Positions 33,941-41,982 of a DNA stretch of 64,000 nucleotides are shown piece after piece. Position numbers and translations under genes: made by a program. The notes beneath the pieces are model-generated. The model searched no databases and had not been told where the DNA came from. It saw nothing but the letters and a program-made list of their open reading frames with translations. Origin of the DNA: Catellatospora sp. KI3 (GTDB lineage: Bacteria; Actinomycetota; Actinomycetes; Mycobacteriales; Micromonosporaceae); assembly GCF_029948125.1 (NCBI RefSeq), contig NZ_JASAMB010000010.1:222627-286626 (forward strand), written 5' to 3'. The stretch's first letter is position 1. Every line of letters begins with the position of its first letter.

Positions 33941-34268
33941 CCAGCGCGACGACGTCCGCCGCGAGTTCGCCGACGCCGTCAACATGACCGCGGGCGAGCT
34001 GGACCGGTGGCTGCACGGCGACGACTCCCGCGAAGTCGGCCAGAAGAAGGGCGGCGGCGGGGAGTCCACCGGGCACGCCTCCGGCCGACGCATCGTCGAG
34101 CTGCTGCGCCGGCGCAAGGACGACCTGACCGACGACGACCTGGCCCACATGCGCAAAGTCGTCGGCTACGTCCACCGCCACCTGGCCCAGCGCCCGAAGG
34201 GCGACATCGCCGACACCCCGTGGCGCTTCTCCCTCATGAACTGGGGCCACGACCCGCTGAAGTCCTGA
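33930..34268 (+). CDS. DUF3140 protein
   Basis: The 112-residue helical, charged protein has VNMTAGELDRWL, GRRIVELLRRRKDDLTDDDL and HMRKVVGYVHRHLAQRPKGD, which are typical of DUF3140. No function is established; DNA binding is plausible from composition. It is translationally coupled to the DUF2945 gene. Confidence 0.75.
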   Translation: MKADQRDDVRREFADAVNMTAGELDRWLHGDDSREVGQKKGGGGESTGHASGRRIVELLRRRKDDLTDDDLAHMRKVVGYVHRHLAQRPKGDIADTPWRFSLMNWGHDPLKS

Positions 34269-34281
34269 CCCGCCCCGCCGA

Positions 34282-34356
34282 GATCGCGCAAGTTGCCGGG
34301 CGGTCGGGCGTATCTCGACCACCTTTTCCCCCGATTGCCGGGCAACTTGAACGATC
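34282..34356. repeat. Imperfect inverted repeat before the nuclease operon
   Basis: GATCGCGCAAGTTGCCGGGC and the complement of GCCGGGCAACTTGAACGATC match at 17 of 20 positions, separated by ~35 bases. It follows the DUF3140 gene by 13 bases and could be its terminator, or a marker of the junction with the defence-like operon. Confidence 0.5.
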
Positions 34357-34513
34357 AACGGGCACGGACGCAACCACATTGGACCAAAAGCCGGAGTAGT
34401 CCGATCCGGTGAAGTTCACGTCCCCCTGGCGGGCCAAGCGGCCGAACATCCGGTTGCGGGCCACGGGGAACACGAGCAGACTCGCGTGCGTCGTCGCGTA
34501 CGGGAGTCAACTG

Positions 34514-35548
34514 ATGGCGCAGAGTTGGGCAGACCTGCCGCTGGGGCGGGTCATCCGCCTGCGCGACGCAGCCCTCGACGCCGTCGAGCTGTCGCTGCGG
34601 CCCCTGCCCGCAGCCGCTCCGGCCGTGGTCGTCTACCACCCGAGGCCCGCCCGCACCACCGCCGAGCAGGTCGGCGCCGTGCTCGCCGAACTCGACCGCG
34701 TCGCCGTCCAGCTCTTCCCCGCCTGGCTGCCCGCCGCCGAACCGCTCGACGGCCCCGCCGGAGCCGCGCTCGCCGCCGTACGCGCCCTGGCCGTGGAGCT
34801 CGCCGCCACCACCGGCCACTTCGGCCCGTTCCTGGCCGAGCTCGCCGAACGGGCACTGCGCGGCGGCGGCCCCGGCACGACCCGGTTCGCGCCCGAGGTG
34901 CGCGCGGCCGAACTGGCCAAGGTGCTGGCCGCCAGCTACGGCCGCGGCGGGGCCGCGATCGTCGTGGAGGTGCCCGCCGACCTGGACCAGCCCGCGCAGC
35001 GGGTGCTCGGCGCCGCCTGCGAGTGGCTGGCCGCCCACGGCGGCTTCGGCGTATGGCTCACCGGCGCGCCACTGCCCGCGGCGGAGCGGATCGAGACGGT
35101 CCGCTTCCCGCTGCCCGAACACGTCGCCGAGGTGGTCGCGCAGACCCCGGCGGCACCGGCTCCGGTGGCGCCCGCGGGCGCCGTGACGTACCCGCCGGTG
35201 GAGGGGCGGCCGGATCCGAACAGCACCGCCGAGAAGGCGCTGGAGGCGGCCCTGGCGAAGGCGGCCTGGGCGGTCGGGCGGATCTGGAACCGCAGGTTCG
35301 AGGCGTACCCGCACTACATCATCGACCTGCAGTGGCGGGCCGAGCGGTGCGCGGTGGAGATCGACGGCCCGGAGCACCGGGGGCCGCGCAAGTTCGAGAA
35401 CGACCGCCGCCGGGACGTGCTGCTGCAGCTCGACGGCTTCGCGGTGCTGCGCTTCACCAACAACCAGGTCCTGACCGAGCTGGATCAGGTCCTGTCCCAG
35501 CTGGAACGGTACATCCGGAACAAACGCAACGACGCGCACAAGGAGTGA
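34514..35548 (+). CDS. PD-(D/E)XK-type (DUF559/Vsr-like) nuclease, first gene of the HerA-type operon
   Basis: The 344-residue protein has a C-terminal Vsr/DUF559-like nuclease fold (about residues 240-340): YIIDLQWRAERCAVEIDGPE gives D and E-x-D, then FENDRRRDVLLQLDGFAVLR gives the downstream basic and Arg residues and the closing strand. The N-terminal 220 residues are alpha/beta; RGGAAIVVEVPADLDQPAQR followed by GFGVWLTG resembles a degenerate P-loop ATPase strand pattern without a Walker A motif. GGGAG seven bases upstream favours 34514 over 34409. AAGGAG near its end serves the next gene, 2 bases on. It is probably a DNA-cleaving effector. Confidence 0.7.
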   Translation: MAQSWADLPLGRVIRLRDAALDAVELSLRPLPAAAPAVVVYHPRPARTTAEQVGAVLAELDRVAVQLFPAWLPAAEPLDGPAGAALAAVRALAVELAATTGHFGPFLAELAERALRGGGPGTTRFAPEVRAAELAKVLAASYGRGGAAIVVEVPADLDQPAQRVLGAACEWLAAHGGFGVWLTGAPLPAAERIETVRFPLPEHVAEVVAQTPAAPAPVAPAGAVTYPPVEGRPDPNSTAEKALEAALAKAAWAVGRIWNRRFEAYPHYIIDLQWRAERCAVEIDGPEHRGPRKFENDRRRDVLLQLDGFAVLRFTNNQVLTELDQVLSQLERYIRNKRNDAHKE

Positions 35549-35550
35549 AG

Positions 35551-36228
35551 ATGGCAGGCAAGACCCTCAAGCCCTCGCAGAAGGCCTTCCTCACGCTGCT
35601 GATGGCCGAGGCCCGGGAGGTCACCAACAGCGAGCTGACCGAGCGCTACGGCATCTCGCTGACCGGCGAGGACAGCCGCGCGCTGGTCGAGGCGAAGCTC
35701 GCCACCCGCCGCAAGGTCGGCCGAGGCCTCGCGCACGAGCTGACCGACGAGGGCTGGGCGCGGTGCCGGGAAGAGCTGACCGCCGAGTACGTCAAGGGCA
35801 CCGGCCCCGCCGTCCCCGCCCTGCACGCGCTGTTCGGCGCACTCGACCGCTACGTCAAGCGGTCCGAGCTGAGCCTGCCGGAGCTGTTCACCGCCAGCCC
35901 GGCCCCGGTCGAGGCGCCCAAGCCGGAGAAGGCCGCCGCCAAGCCGCGGGCGGGCGGGAAGAAGGTGGACGTCGAGCAGCGCATCCGCACCGCGTACGCG
36001 AAGCTCGCCACCGCGCCGCAGGGCTGGGTCAGCCTGGCCGACCTGCGCGCGGCCCTGGCCGACGTCGACCGGGGCGCGGTCGACCAGGCGCTGATGACGA
36101 TGGCCGTGCACCGGGACGTGGTGCTGGTTCCGGAGGAGAACCAGAAGAACATGAGCGCGGAGGACCGCGCCGCCGCTATCCACATCGGCGGTGAGGACAA
36201 GCACCTGCTCTCGATCGAGGCCGCATGA
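35551..36228 (+). CDS. Double winged-helix adaptor-like protein
   Basis: The 225-residue protein has an N-terminal winged-helix-like domain (QKAFLTLLMAEAREVTNSEL, then AKLATRRKVGRGLAHELTDE), a charged Ala/Lys/Pro linker (about 118-142), and a second helical domain (GWVSLADLRAALADVDRGAV) ending near LLSIEAA. It looks like a DNA-binding or protein-bridging component. It sits between the nuclease and the ATPase, overlapping the latter by 4 bases, so all three are made together. No named family was recognised. Confidence 0.65.
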   Translation: MAGKTLKPSQKAFLTLLMAEAREVTNSELTERYGISLTGEDSRALVEAKLATRRKVGRGLAHELTDEGWARCREELTAEYVKGTGPAVPALHALFGALDRYVKRSELSLPELFTASPAPVEAPKPEKAAAKPRAGGKKVDVEQRIRTAYAKLATAPQGWVSLADLRAALADVDRGAVDQALMTMAVHRDVVLVPEENQKNMSAEDRAAAIHIGGEDKHLLSIEAA

Positions 36229-39200
36229 ACGACGACGAGCGCCGGGCGCTGTCCGCGCTGAGGTTCGACGTCGCCCCGGTCCCCGACGACGTCTGGCGCA
36301 GCTCGCCCTTCCACGTCGAGGCGCTGCACGGCGAGGTCGCCCAGTACATCCTGGACGGCCTGCACGACGCCGAGCGCAGCGCGGACGGCAGCCCGATGGG
36401 GGTGGCCATGCAGGGGCAGGCCGGGTCGGGCAAGACCCACCTGCTCGGCTGGGTGCGCGAGCGGACGCAGGCCAAGGGCGGCTACTTCTTCCTGGTCGGC
36501 CTGCTCGACGGGGGCCACTTCTGGAAGAGCACCGCGCTGGCCTTCCTGGACGGCCTCTACCGGCCGCACCTGGAGCAGCGCAGCCAGCTGTCGGTGTTCC
36601 TGGACCGGATCTGCGGCCTGGCCGGGGTGGGCGAGCAGGCGCGCGCGGCCGTCGCCGGCAACGGCCTGCTGGAGCGCGGCCACGTGGACGAGTTCGTCAG
36701 CGCGCTGCGCCGCCACAACCAGCAGGTGGGCATGGCCTGCCACCACACGGCGCGGGCCCTGGTGCTGCTCGCGGCCGGGGACCCGGCCGCGCAGGACGTC
36801 GGCTACGCCTACCTGCAGTCGATGGAGGAGCTGGAGCAGGGCGAGCGGCACGCGTGGGGCATCCACCCGGATCCGAAGCTGCCGCAACTCGTGGTCCAGG
36901 AGATCTCCCAGTTGCTCGCGCTGACCGGGCCGTCGGTGGTCGCGGTGGACCAGCTCGACACGCTGATCGCCCAGGCGGTGACGAGCACCGCCGGCGACAG
37001 CGCCGCCGACGAGAGCCAGGACCAGGTCATGCTGGTCAACCGCATCGCGGACGGGCTGATGGCGCTGCGGCAGAGCACGCGCCGGACGCTGACCGTGCTG
37101 TCGTGCCTGCCCTCGACGTGGACGCTGATCCGGACCCAGGCCACCAAGTCGGTGGCGGACCGGTTCCGGGAGGTGGTGACGCTCAAGGGCATCGCCAGTG
37201 CCGACATCGCGCAGGACATCGTCGAGAAGCGGTTCGCGGTGCGGTTCGGCGAGATCGGGTACGTGCCCGAGTACCCCTCCTGGCCCGTACGCCCCGAGGT
37301 GTTCGCCCACGCCACGGTGATGACGCCGCGGCGTCTGATCAACACGATCAACGACCACGTCCAGTCCTGCCTGCGCCGGGGCGTCGTACGCGAGCTGGAG
37401 AGCCTGCTCGGTGACGGCGACCCGCCGCCGCAGGACCTGCCGCCGCGGCCGGTCCAGGACGGTGCGCTGCAGGAGCGGTTCGAGCAGCTCAAACGGGGCG
37501 CTGACATCTCCGGCGCGCTGCGCCCCGCCACCGAGGACCAGGTGGTGTACGAGCTGCTCACGGCCGGGCTGACGGCTTGGATCGAGGAGCAGGGGGCGTA
37601 CGGGGAGCAGTTCAAGCTCGATCCGCCGCAGGGCGGGAAGGTGGCCCTGCACGCCCGGCTGCGCCGGATCCTGGACGAGAAGGTCGAGGACGAGCAGCAC
37701 TGGTCGTTCCGCGCGATCTCGTCCGAGCAGCCCATCGCCGCGCTGGCGCGCATCCACGCGGCGCGTACCAGTGCGGGGCTCAGCCGCGGCATCACCAAGC
37801 GCAAGCTGTTCCTGCTGCGCGACGCCGACTGGAGCAAGGGTGCGAAGACCCGGGAGGCGATGCGGGCGTTCACCGAGGACGGCGGCACCTGGCTGCGGAT
37901 GAACGAGGACGACCTGCGCACCTTCGCGGCGCTGCGGCAGCTGCTCGCCGAGCGGGACGCGGGCCTGTCCACCTGGCTGGTCTCGCAGCGCCCGGCCGGG
38001 CGCACCATGCTGCTGCGTACCGTGCTCGGCGAGGTGGGCGCCGAACTGGCCCAGGCCGAGCAGGCGGCCGCCGAGGCCGAGCAGACGGTGGCGGCCGAGG
38101 CCGAGACGCCGGTCGAAACGGTGGCGGCGCCGGACGTCGCGGGCGAGCCCGGCACCGAGATCGTGCTCGGGCACGGGTTCGAAGACGGCAGCCCGCTGCG
38201 GCTGCAGCTGGAGTGGCTGCGCAAGCACACCGTGATCTTCGCGGGCTCGGGTTCGGGCAAGACGGTGCTGATCCGGCGCCTGATCGAGGAGTGCGCGCTG
38301 CAGGGCGTCTCCACGATCGTGCTCGACCCCAACAACGACCTGTCCCGCCTCGGCGACGCGTGGCCGCAGCCGCCGTCGGGCTGGCGCGACGGGGACGCGG
38401 CCAGGGCGGCGGCCTACCACGACTCGGTCGAGGTCGTGGTGTGGACGCCGCGCTGGGAGGCCGGTCGGCCGCTGACGTTCCAGCCGCTGCCGGACTTCCA
38501 GGAGGTACGCGAGGACGCCGACGAGTTCCGGGCCGCCGTCGACTCGGCCGTGGCCAGCCTCGCCCCCCGGGCCAAGGCCGACGGTGCCACCGCCAAGTCG
38601 ATCCGCAGCCAGGCGGTGCTGAAGGAGGCCGTCCGCTCGTTCGCGGTGCAGGGCGGCCGGGGGCTGCACCCGTTCATCGGCATGCTGTCGGCGCTGCCCG
38701 AAGGGGTCAGCCGGCTGGAGGAGGCGGAGAAGCTCGCCTTCGAGATGTCGCAGAACCTGACCGCCGCCACGGTCAACGATCCGCTGTTCGGCGGCGAGGG
38801 CGTCGCCGCCGACCCAGGGGTGCTGCTGACGCCGTCGCCGGGGCGGCGCGCCCGGGTGTCGGTGATCAGCTTCGTCGGCCTCACCTCCGACGAGCAGCGG
38901 CAGGGCTTCGTCAACCAGTTGCAGATGGCGCTGTTCGCCTGGATCAAGCGGCACCCGGCCGGCGACCGGCCGCTGGGCGGTCTGCTGGTGATGGACGAGG
39001 CGCAGACGCTGGCGCCGTCGGGCGGGGCGACCCCCTGTACGCAGAGCACGCTGGCGCTGGTGTCGCAGGCCCGCAAGTACGGCCTGGGCCTGGTCTTCGC
39101 GACCCAGGCGCCCAAGGGGCTGCACAACCAGATCCCCGGCAACGCGGCGACGCAGTTCTTCGGGCTGCTCAACGCGCCGGTGCAGATCGACGCGGCGCGG

Positions 39201-39386
39201 GAGATGGCCCGCGCCAAGGGCGCCGACGTCCCGGACATCTCGCGCCTGGGCACCGGCGAGTTCTACGCCTCGGGCGAGGGCTTCGCCTTCCGCAAGGTCC
39301 GCACCCCCCTCTGCCTAACCCACCACCCCAAGAGCCCCCTCACCACCGAGGAGGTCGTCGACCGCGCCCGCACCGGCCGCGCCTGA
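36225..39386 (+). CDS. Dual ATPase: N-terminal AAA/STAND-type plus C-terminal HerA/FtsK-like
   Basis: The 1053-residue protein has two complete P-loop modules. Module one (about 1-430) has Walker A GQAGSGKT at 64-71 and a Walker B-like strand SVVAVDQLDTLI near 240. Module two (about 655-1040) has Walker A AGSGSGKT near 674-680, Walker B LLVMDEAQTLAP near 922 and the HerA/FtsK-like FATQAPKGL near 958. A helical and Ala/Glu-rich linker lies between, with KRKLFLLRDADW near 530. Such HerA-like motors translocate DNA in resection and in phage defence. Two different motors in one chain is unusual. It is coupled to a nuclease and a winged-helix gene. Confidence 0.75.
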   Translation: MNDDERRALSALRFDVAPVPDDVWRSSPFHVEALHGEVAQYILDGLHDAERSADGSPMGVAMQGQAGSGKTHLLGWVRERTQAKGGYFFLVGLLDGGHFWKSTALAFLDGLYRPHLEQRSQLSVFLDRICGLAGVGEQARAAVAGNGLLERGHVDEFVSALRRHNQQVGMACHHTARALVLLAAGDPAAQDVGYAYLQSMEELEQGERHAWGIHPDPKLPQLVVQEISQLLALTGPSVVAVDQLDTLIAQAVTSTAGDSAADESQDQVMLVNRIADGLMALRQSTRRTLTVLSCLPSTWTLIRTQATKSVADRFREVVTLKGIASADIAQDIVEKRFAVRFGEIGYVPEYPSWPVRPEVFAHATVMTPRRLINTINDHVQSCLRRGVVRELESLLGDGDPPPQDLPPRPVQDGALQERFEQLKRGADISGALRPATEDQVVYELLTAGLTAWIEEQGAYGEQFKLDPPQGGKVALHARLRRILDEKVEDEQHWSFRAISSEQPIAALARIHAARTSAGLSRGITKRKLFLLRDADWSKGAKTREAMRAFTEDGGTWLRMNEDDLRTFAALRQLLAERDAGLSTWLVSQRPAGRTMLLRTVLGEVGAELAQAEQAAAEAEQTVAAEAETPVETVAAPDVAGEPGTEIVLGHGFEDGSPLRLQLEWLRKHTVIFAGSGSGKTVLIRRLIEECALQGVSTIVLDPNNDLSRLGDAWPQPPSGWRDGDAARAAAYHDSVEVVVWTPRWEAGRPLTFQPLPDFQEVREDADEFRAAVDSAVASLAPRAKADGATAKSIRSQAVLKEAVRSFAVQGGRGLHPFIGMLSALPEGVSRLEEAEKLAFEMSQNLTAATVNDPLFGGEGVAADPGVLLTPSPGRRARVSVISFVGLTSDEQRQGFVNQLQMALFAWIKRHPAGDRPLGGLLVMDEAQTLAPSGGATPCTQSTLALVSQARKYGLGLVFATQAPKGLHNQIPGNAATQFFGLLNAPVQIDAAREMARAKGADVPDISRLGTGEFYASGEGFAFRKVRTPLCLTHHPKSPLTTEEVVDRARTGRA

Positions 39387-39408
39387 CCGCCTTCTACCTG
39401 CAAGAACT

Positions 39409-39441
39409 CGATGGGCATCCGTACTGCGCGGATGCCCATCG
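39409..39441. terminator. Bidirectional terminator between the HerA-type and TIR operons
   Basis: CGATGGGCATCCG pairs perfectly with CGGATGCCCATCG around a 7-base loop. It separates convergent genes ending at 39386 and 39460. Confidence 0.8.
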
Positions 39442-39459
39442 GGCCGCAGGGCCGGTTGG

Positions 39460-39924
39460 CTATCGGACTGGAATGGGTTGGCGTTCGGCTGCGATCACCT
39501 CGACGATCTGATCGACGTCACGATCCACGCTGCGGTGCTCGAAACGCAGGTACTGCAGGTAGGCCAGCTCGGCGATATCATCAGGCAAGCGGTCGTGTTC
39601 CAGCCGAGGGGTACGGCTCAGTAGCACCGGAACCACACGAGCTGTGGCCACGAGGGCGCGCGATATCTCGGACCTCACCCAGTCGGTGCGGCTCGGGTCC
39701 TGCCCCTCGAGCCTGTCTACCCAGGTAGGCCCGATCAGCACCAGAACTGTGCGGCAGGAGCTGAGTGCTTGCCCGATGCGTTCTGCGTAGCTCTCGCCAG
39801 GCTGAATGGATCGGCTTGCCCTAAAGACCGCATGCGAACCGAAGGCGACACTCAGGCGATCGTCGAGCAGGGCTGCTGCGTACGCGTCATCGCCAGATCG
39901 GTAGCAAATGAAAACGTCATGCAT
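39460..39924 (-). CDS. TIR-domain protein
   Basis: The 154-residue protein is essentially one TIR domain. Box 1 is MHDVFICYRSGDDAYAAALL, then SIQPGESYAERIGQALSSC and VLVLIGPTWV. WVRSEISRAL carries a glutamate placed like the NADase catalytic Glu of SARM1 and bacterial TIRs. Bacterial TIRs often kill infected cells by NAD breakdown or make signalling nucleotides. It overlaps the XRE-TPR gene by 8 bases, downstream of it. Base composition is less GC-rich than in the rest of the window, pointing to acquisition. Confidence 0.85.
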   Translation of the reverse strand: MHDVFICYRSGDDAYAAALLDDRLSVAFGSHAVFRASRSIQPGESYAERIGQALSSCRTVLVLIGPTWVDRLEGQDPSRTDWVRSEISRALVATARVVPVLLSRTPRLEHDRLPDDIAELAYLQYLRFEHRSVDRDVDQIVEVIAAERQPIPVR

Positions 39925-41194
39925 GGTGCGAACTTTCGATGGTTTGCGCGGGGCGTCCGGCTGGGATGCTCACAAAACTGGAAACGGGATTCAAAGCGGC
40001 TGACAGTTCCGGCAGGAAACGCTGGACGGATGCTTCTCCGCTCCACCGATTGAGAACGCGTGTCAGTCTGCGAAGATCTCCCCGGATGGTTGCCGACTCC
40101 ATCTCGGGAAACTGTACAAGAATCGGTTTGAGAACTTCATATGCCGCGTCGATCTCTCGGACCGTGGCCAGCGCCAGTGCCAGGCGGGCGCCGATCCGGG
40201 CGCGTGCCCTCGTGGCGCCTTTAGGAGTGGAGTCAAACAAGGGGGTCAAGACTTGCACGGCCTCCTGGCTGCGACCAAGATCATGAAGCGACCAGCCCTC
40301 GGCCAGCGCAACAGAGTTGGGAATCCTTGTCGGCCCTAGGACGGGTAGGTTCGACCTGTCATCGCTATCGCCGCTCAGCAGTACGGCTGCTCTGGAAATG
40401 CAGTCGCGAAAGGATGAGTAATCGTGGGCGAGGGCGTGCCCCTGGGCTTCACGCTGGACGGCCAGCCCCATCACCCTGCGACTGCATTCCATCGACTGCG
40501 CGGTTCGGGCAAAGGAGATGGTTCCATAAGCGTCTTGCTGGTATAGCGCTATGTTCGCCCGACGCACAAATGCATAGGCGATCATGTCGACGTCGTTGCC
40601 GGCGCGTGCACACCTGACCGCCTCGTCAGTCCAGCGCAGGGCTGCGGCATCGTCGCCTCTCTCTTGCTCCATCCATCCCAGGAACTCCGCGAAGCGAGCT
40701 GTCAGCAGCAAGGTGTCCCGCGCAGAAGCTGGATCGACTCTGCTGGACATCTGCAGCAGGATTCCGATGTGGGCGTGCAAGATGGGGATGATGGAGGAAG
40801 GGCTGAGCGTCTGTCCGAGTTGACGTAGATTGTCGAGCATCTCACGGAAAGCATGAAGAGAGTCACTCGCTCCATACGCGTCAATGGTCGTCGTTGCCGA
40901 GGTGGGAAGCGCCTCGGGAAGTTGCTGCCCCGTGACGACGGCTGATGGCTGTCCGGCCGGTTCCTGTTGGGATGCCTCCAGTAGCGCGGACAGGCTGCCG
41001 TTGGTTTGCAGGGCGGCGTCGCAGCTATGTGCGAGATCCCCGCTTGGGCTCCTCTGACCGGCTTCGACTCTGCTCAGGTAGCCCTTGCTGTAGTGAACTC
41101 GCCTGGCTAGCTCGCTCAAGCTGATGCCGGCTTCGAGCCTGAGTCGGCGGAGCTCGGTGCCGAACGATCGCCTCGCGGCGTTGCCGCCCTCCAT
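39917..41194 (-). CDS. XRE-family regulator with TPR-like helical domain
   Basis: The 425-residue protein opens with an XRE HTH (FGTELRRLRLEAGISLSELA, then RVHYSKGYLSRVEAGQRSPS). Helical repeats of the TPR/sensor type follow (for example ARFAEFLGWMEQERGDDAAA and AYAFVRRANIALYQQDAYG). This is the build of many actinobacterial regulators of development or defence. GAGAGGG before 41194 favours this ATG over the longer frame. It is the upstream partner of the TIR gene and could control or restrain it. The lower GC and mixed codon use suggest recent transfer. Confidence 0.8.
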   Translation of the reverse strand: MEGGNAARRSFGTELRRLRLEAGISLSELARRVHYSKGYLSRVEAGQRSPSGDLAHSCDAALQTNGSLSALLEASQQEPAGQPSAVVTGQQLPEALPTSATTTIDAYGASDSLHAFREMLDNLRQLGQTLSPSSIIPILHAHIGILLQMSSRVDPASARDTLLLTARFAEFLGWMEQERGDDAAALRWTDEAVRCARAGNDVDMIAYAFVRRANIALYQQDAYGTISFARTAQSMECSRRVMGLAVQREAQGHALAHDYSSFRDCISRAAVLLSGDSDDRSNLPVLGPTRIPNSVALAEGWSLHDLGRSQEAVQVLTPLFDSTPKGATRARARIGARLALALATVREIDAAYEVLKPILVQFPEMESATIRGDLRRLTRVLNRWSGEASVQRFLPELSAALNPVSSFVSIPAGRPAQTIESSHHA

Positions 41195-41255
41195 TTGCCC
41201 GCCCTCTCCGATCTTTGGAACTGAGTATGCCGGAGATGGACTTCGTTGCCTAGTG

Positions 41256-41284
41256 TTGACGCTGTGGCAACGGGCAACGATACT
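41256..41284 (+). promoter_or_regulatory. Candidate promoter for the small membrane peptide
   Basis: TTGACG (41256-41261) and GATACT (41279-41284) are separated by 17 bases. They lie in the divergent gap between the XRE gene and the 42-residue open frame at 41358. Confidence 0.4.
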
Positions 41285-41357
41285 CAAGCCAGGCGCGGGC
41301 TGCCCTTGATCATTCTTCCGTGCTTAGTGCACCTCCTCCATCCTGAAGGGGCCCATC

Positions 41358-41486
41358 GTGTACGAGATCATCAATGCGGCTGGAAGTGTTGCGAGCGTAA
41401 TCGCCATGCTCCTGGCCATCCCCGCAGCTATCGCCCTTTTCCGCAGGCGGCGTCGGCGCAACTCGAACACGCAGCAGCAGGACTGA
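41358..41486 (+). CDS. Small single-pass membrane peptide (42 residues)
   Basis: The frame starts at a GTG with GAAGGGG seven bases upstream and ends TGA at 41486. It encodes a hydrophobic helix (VASVIAMLLAIPAAIALF, about residues 11-28) followed by five or more arginines and a polar tail ending in QQQD. The size, membrane helix and basic stop-transfer are like many small bacterial membrane peptides, including some toxins. It is divergent from the XRE-TIR operon. Its function is unknown. Confidence 0.5.
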   Translation: MYEIINAAGSVASVIAMLLAIPAAIALFRRRRRRNSNTQQQD

Positions 41487-41520
41487 CTCACTGCCGTACT
41501 CGCACAAGACCAAAGAAGTC

Positions 41521-41760
41521 TCACGGTTCGTGGGGGTCGAGGCGGTGGCGGAGGTCGTCGCGGCGCTGTTCGAGTTCGCCCAGGAGGGCCTCCTGCTCCT
41601 GGGTCTCGGCGAACAGCTCGCTGACGTCGCCGGGGTCACCCGGCCCGTCGTCGCGGTTGCCGATCTCCTCGTGGATGCCCTCGGCACTGCGGCGCAGGTC
41701 GGCGATCAGCCGCTCGACCTCCGCCAGCTCCGCCCGCGTGGCCGCCTCATCCGCCGCCAT
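41521..41760 (-). CDS. Small coiled-coil protein (79 residues)
   Basis: MAADEAATRAELAEVERLIA begins a highly charged helical protein with a break at DDGPGDPGDV and a second helix (ELFAETQEQEALLGELEQRR). The two helices probably form a hairpin. The upstream part of the longer frame is a translated hairpin repeat and is excluded. No family or function was recognised. Confidence 0.55.
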   Translation of the reverse strand: MAADEAATRAELAEVERLIADLRRSAEGIHEEIGNRDDGPGDPGDVSELFAETQEQEALLGELEQRRDDLRHRLDPHEP

Positions 41761-41870
41761 GGCCCGCCCCCTCGTGCGCTCGACCGCTTCCCCCTCATTG
41801 TCGGCACCCGTCGCCGGGCGCAGGGCCGGATGCCGACAATGCCGCTCGCCCCTCCCGGTGGTCTGGTCGC

Positions 41871-41932
41871 TGCAGTCTCGGGGAAGGTGCACGAATATCG
41901 CCCGAGATTCGCGCAGTTTCCCCGAAACTGCG
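41871..41932. repeat. Family A hairpin repeat, copy 5 (diverged)
   Basis: TGCAGTCTCGGGGAAGGTGC pairs imperfectly with GCGCAGTTTCCCCGAAACTG. It lies between the asparaginase homologue and the small coiled-coil gene. Confidence 0.75.
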
Positions 41933-41982
41933 CTCACGGTGCGAAGCGGCGGCGGGGGGCGGGGGCGGGGGTGCGGGCGGGG

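Noticed and set aside
35850..39125. A 1091-codon open frame on the minus strand opposite the HerA-type gene
   Set aside because: High-GC antisense shadow: its translation is Arg/Gly/Gln/His-rich with no domain, whereas the plus-strand frame has two complete ATPase modules.
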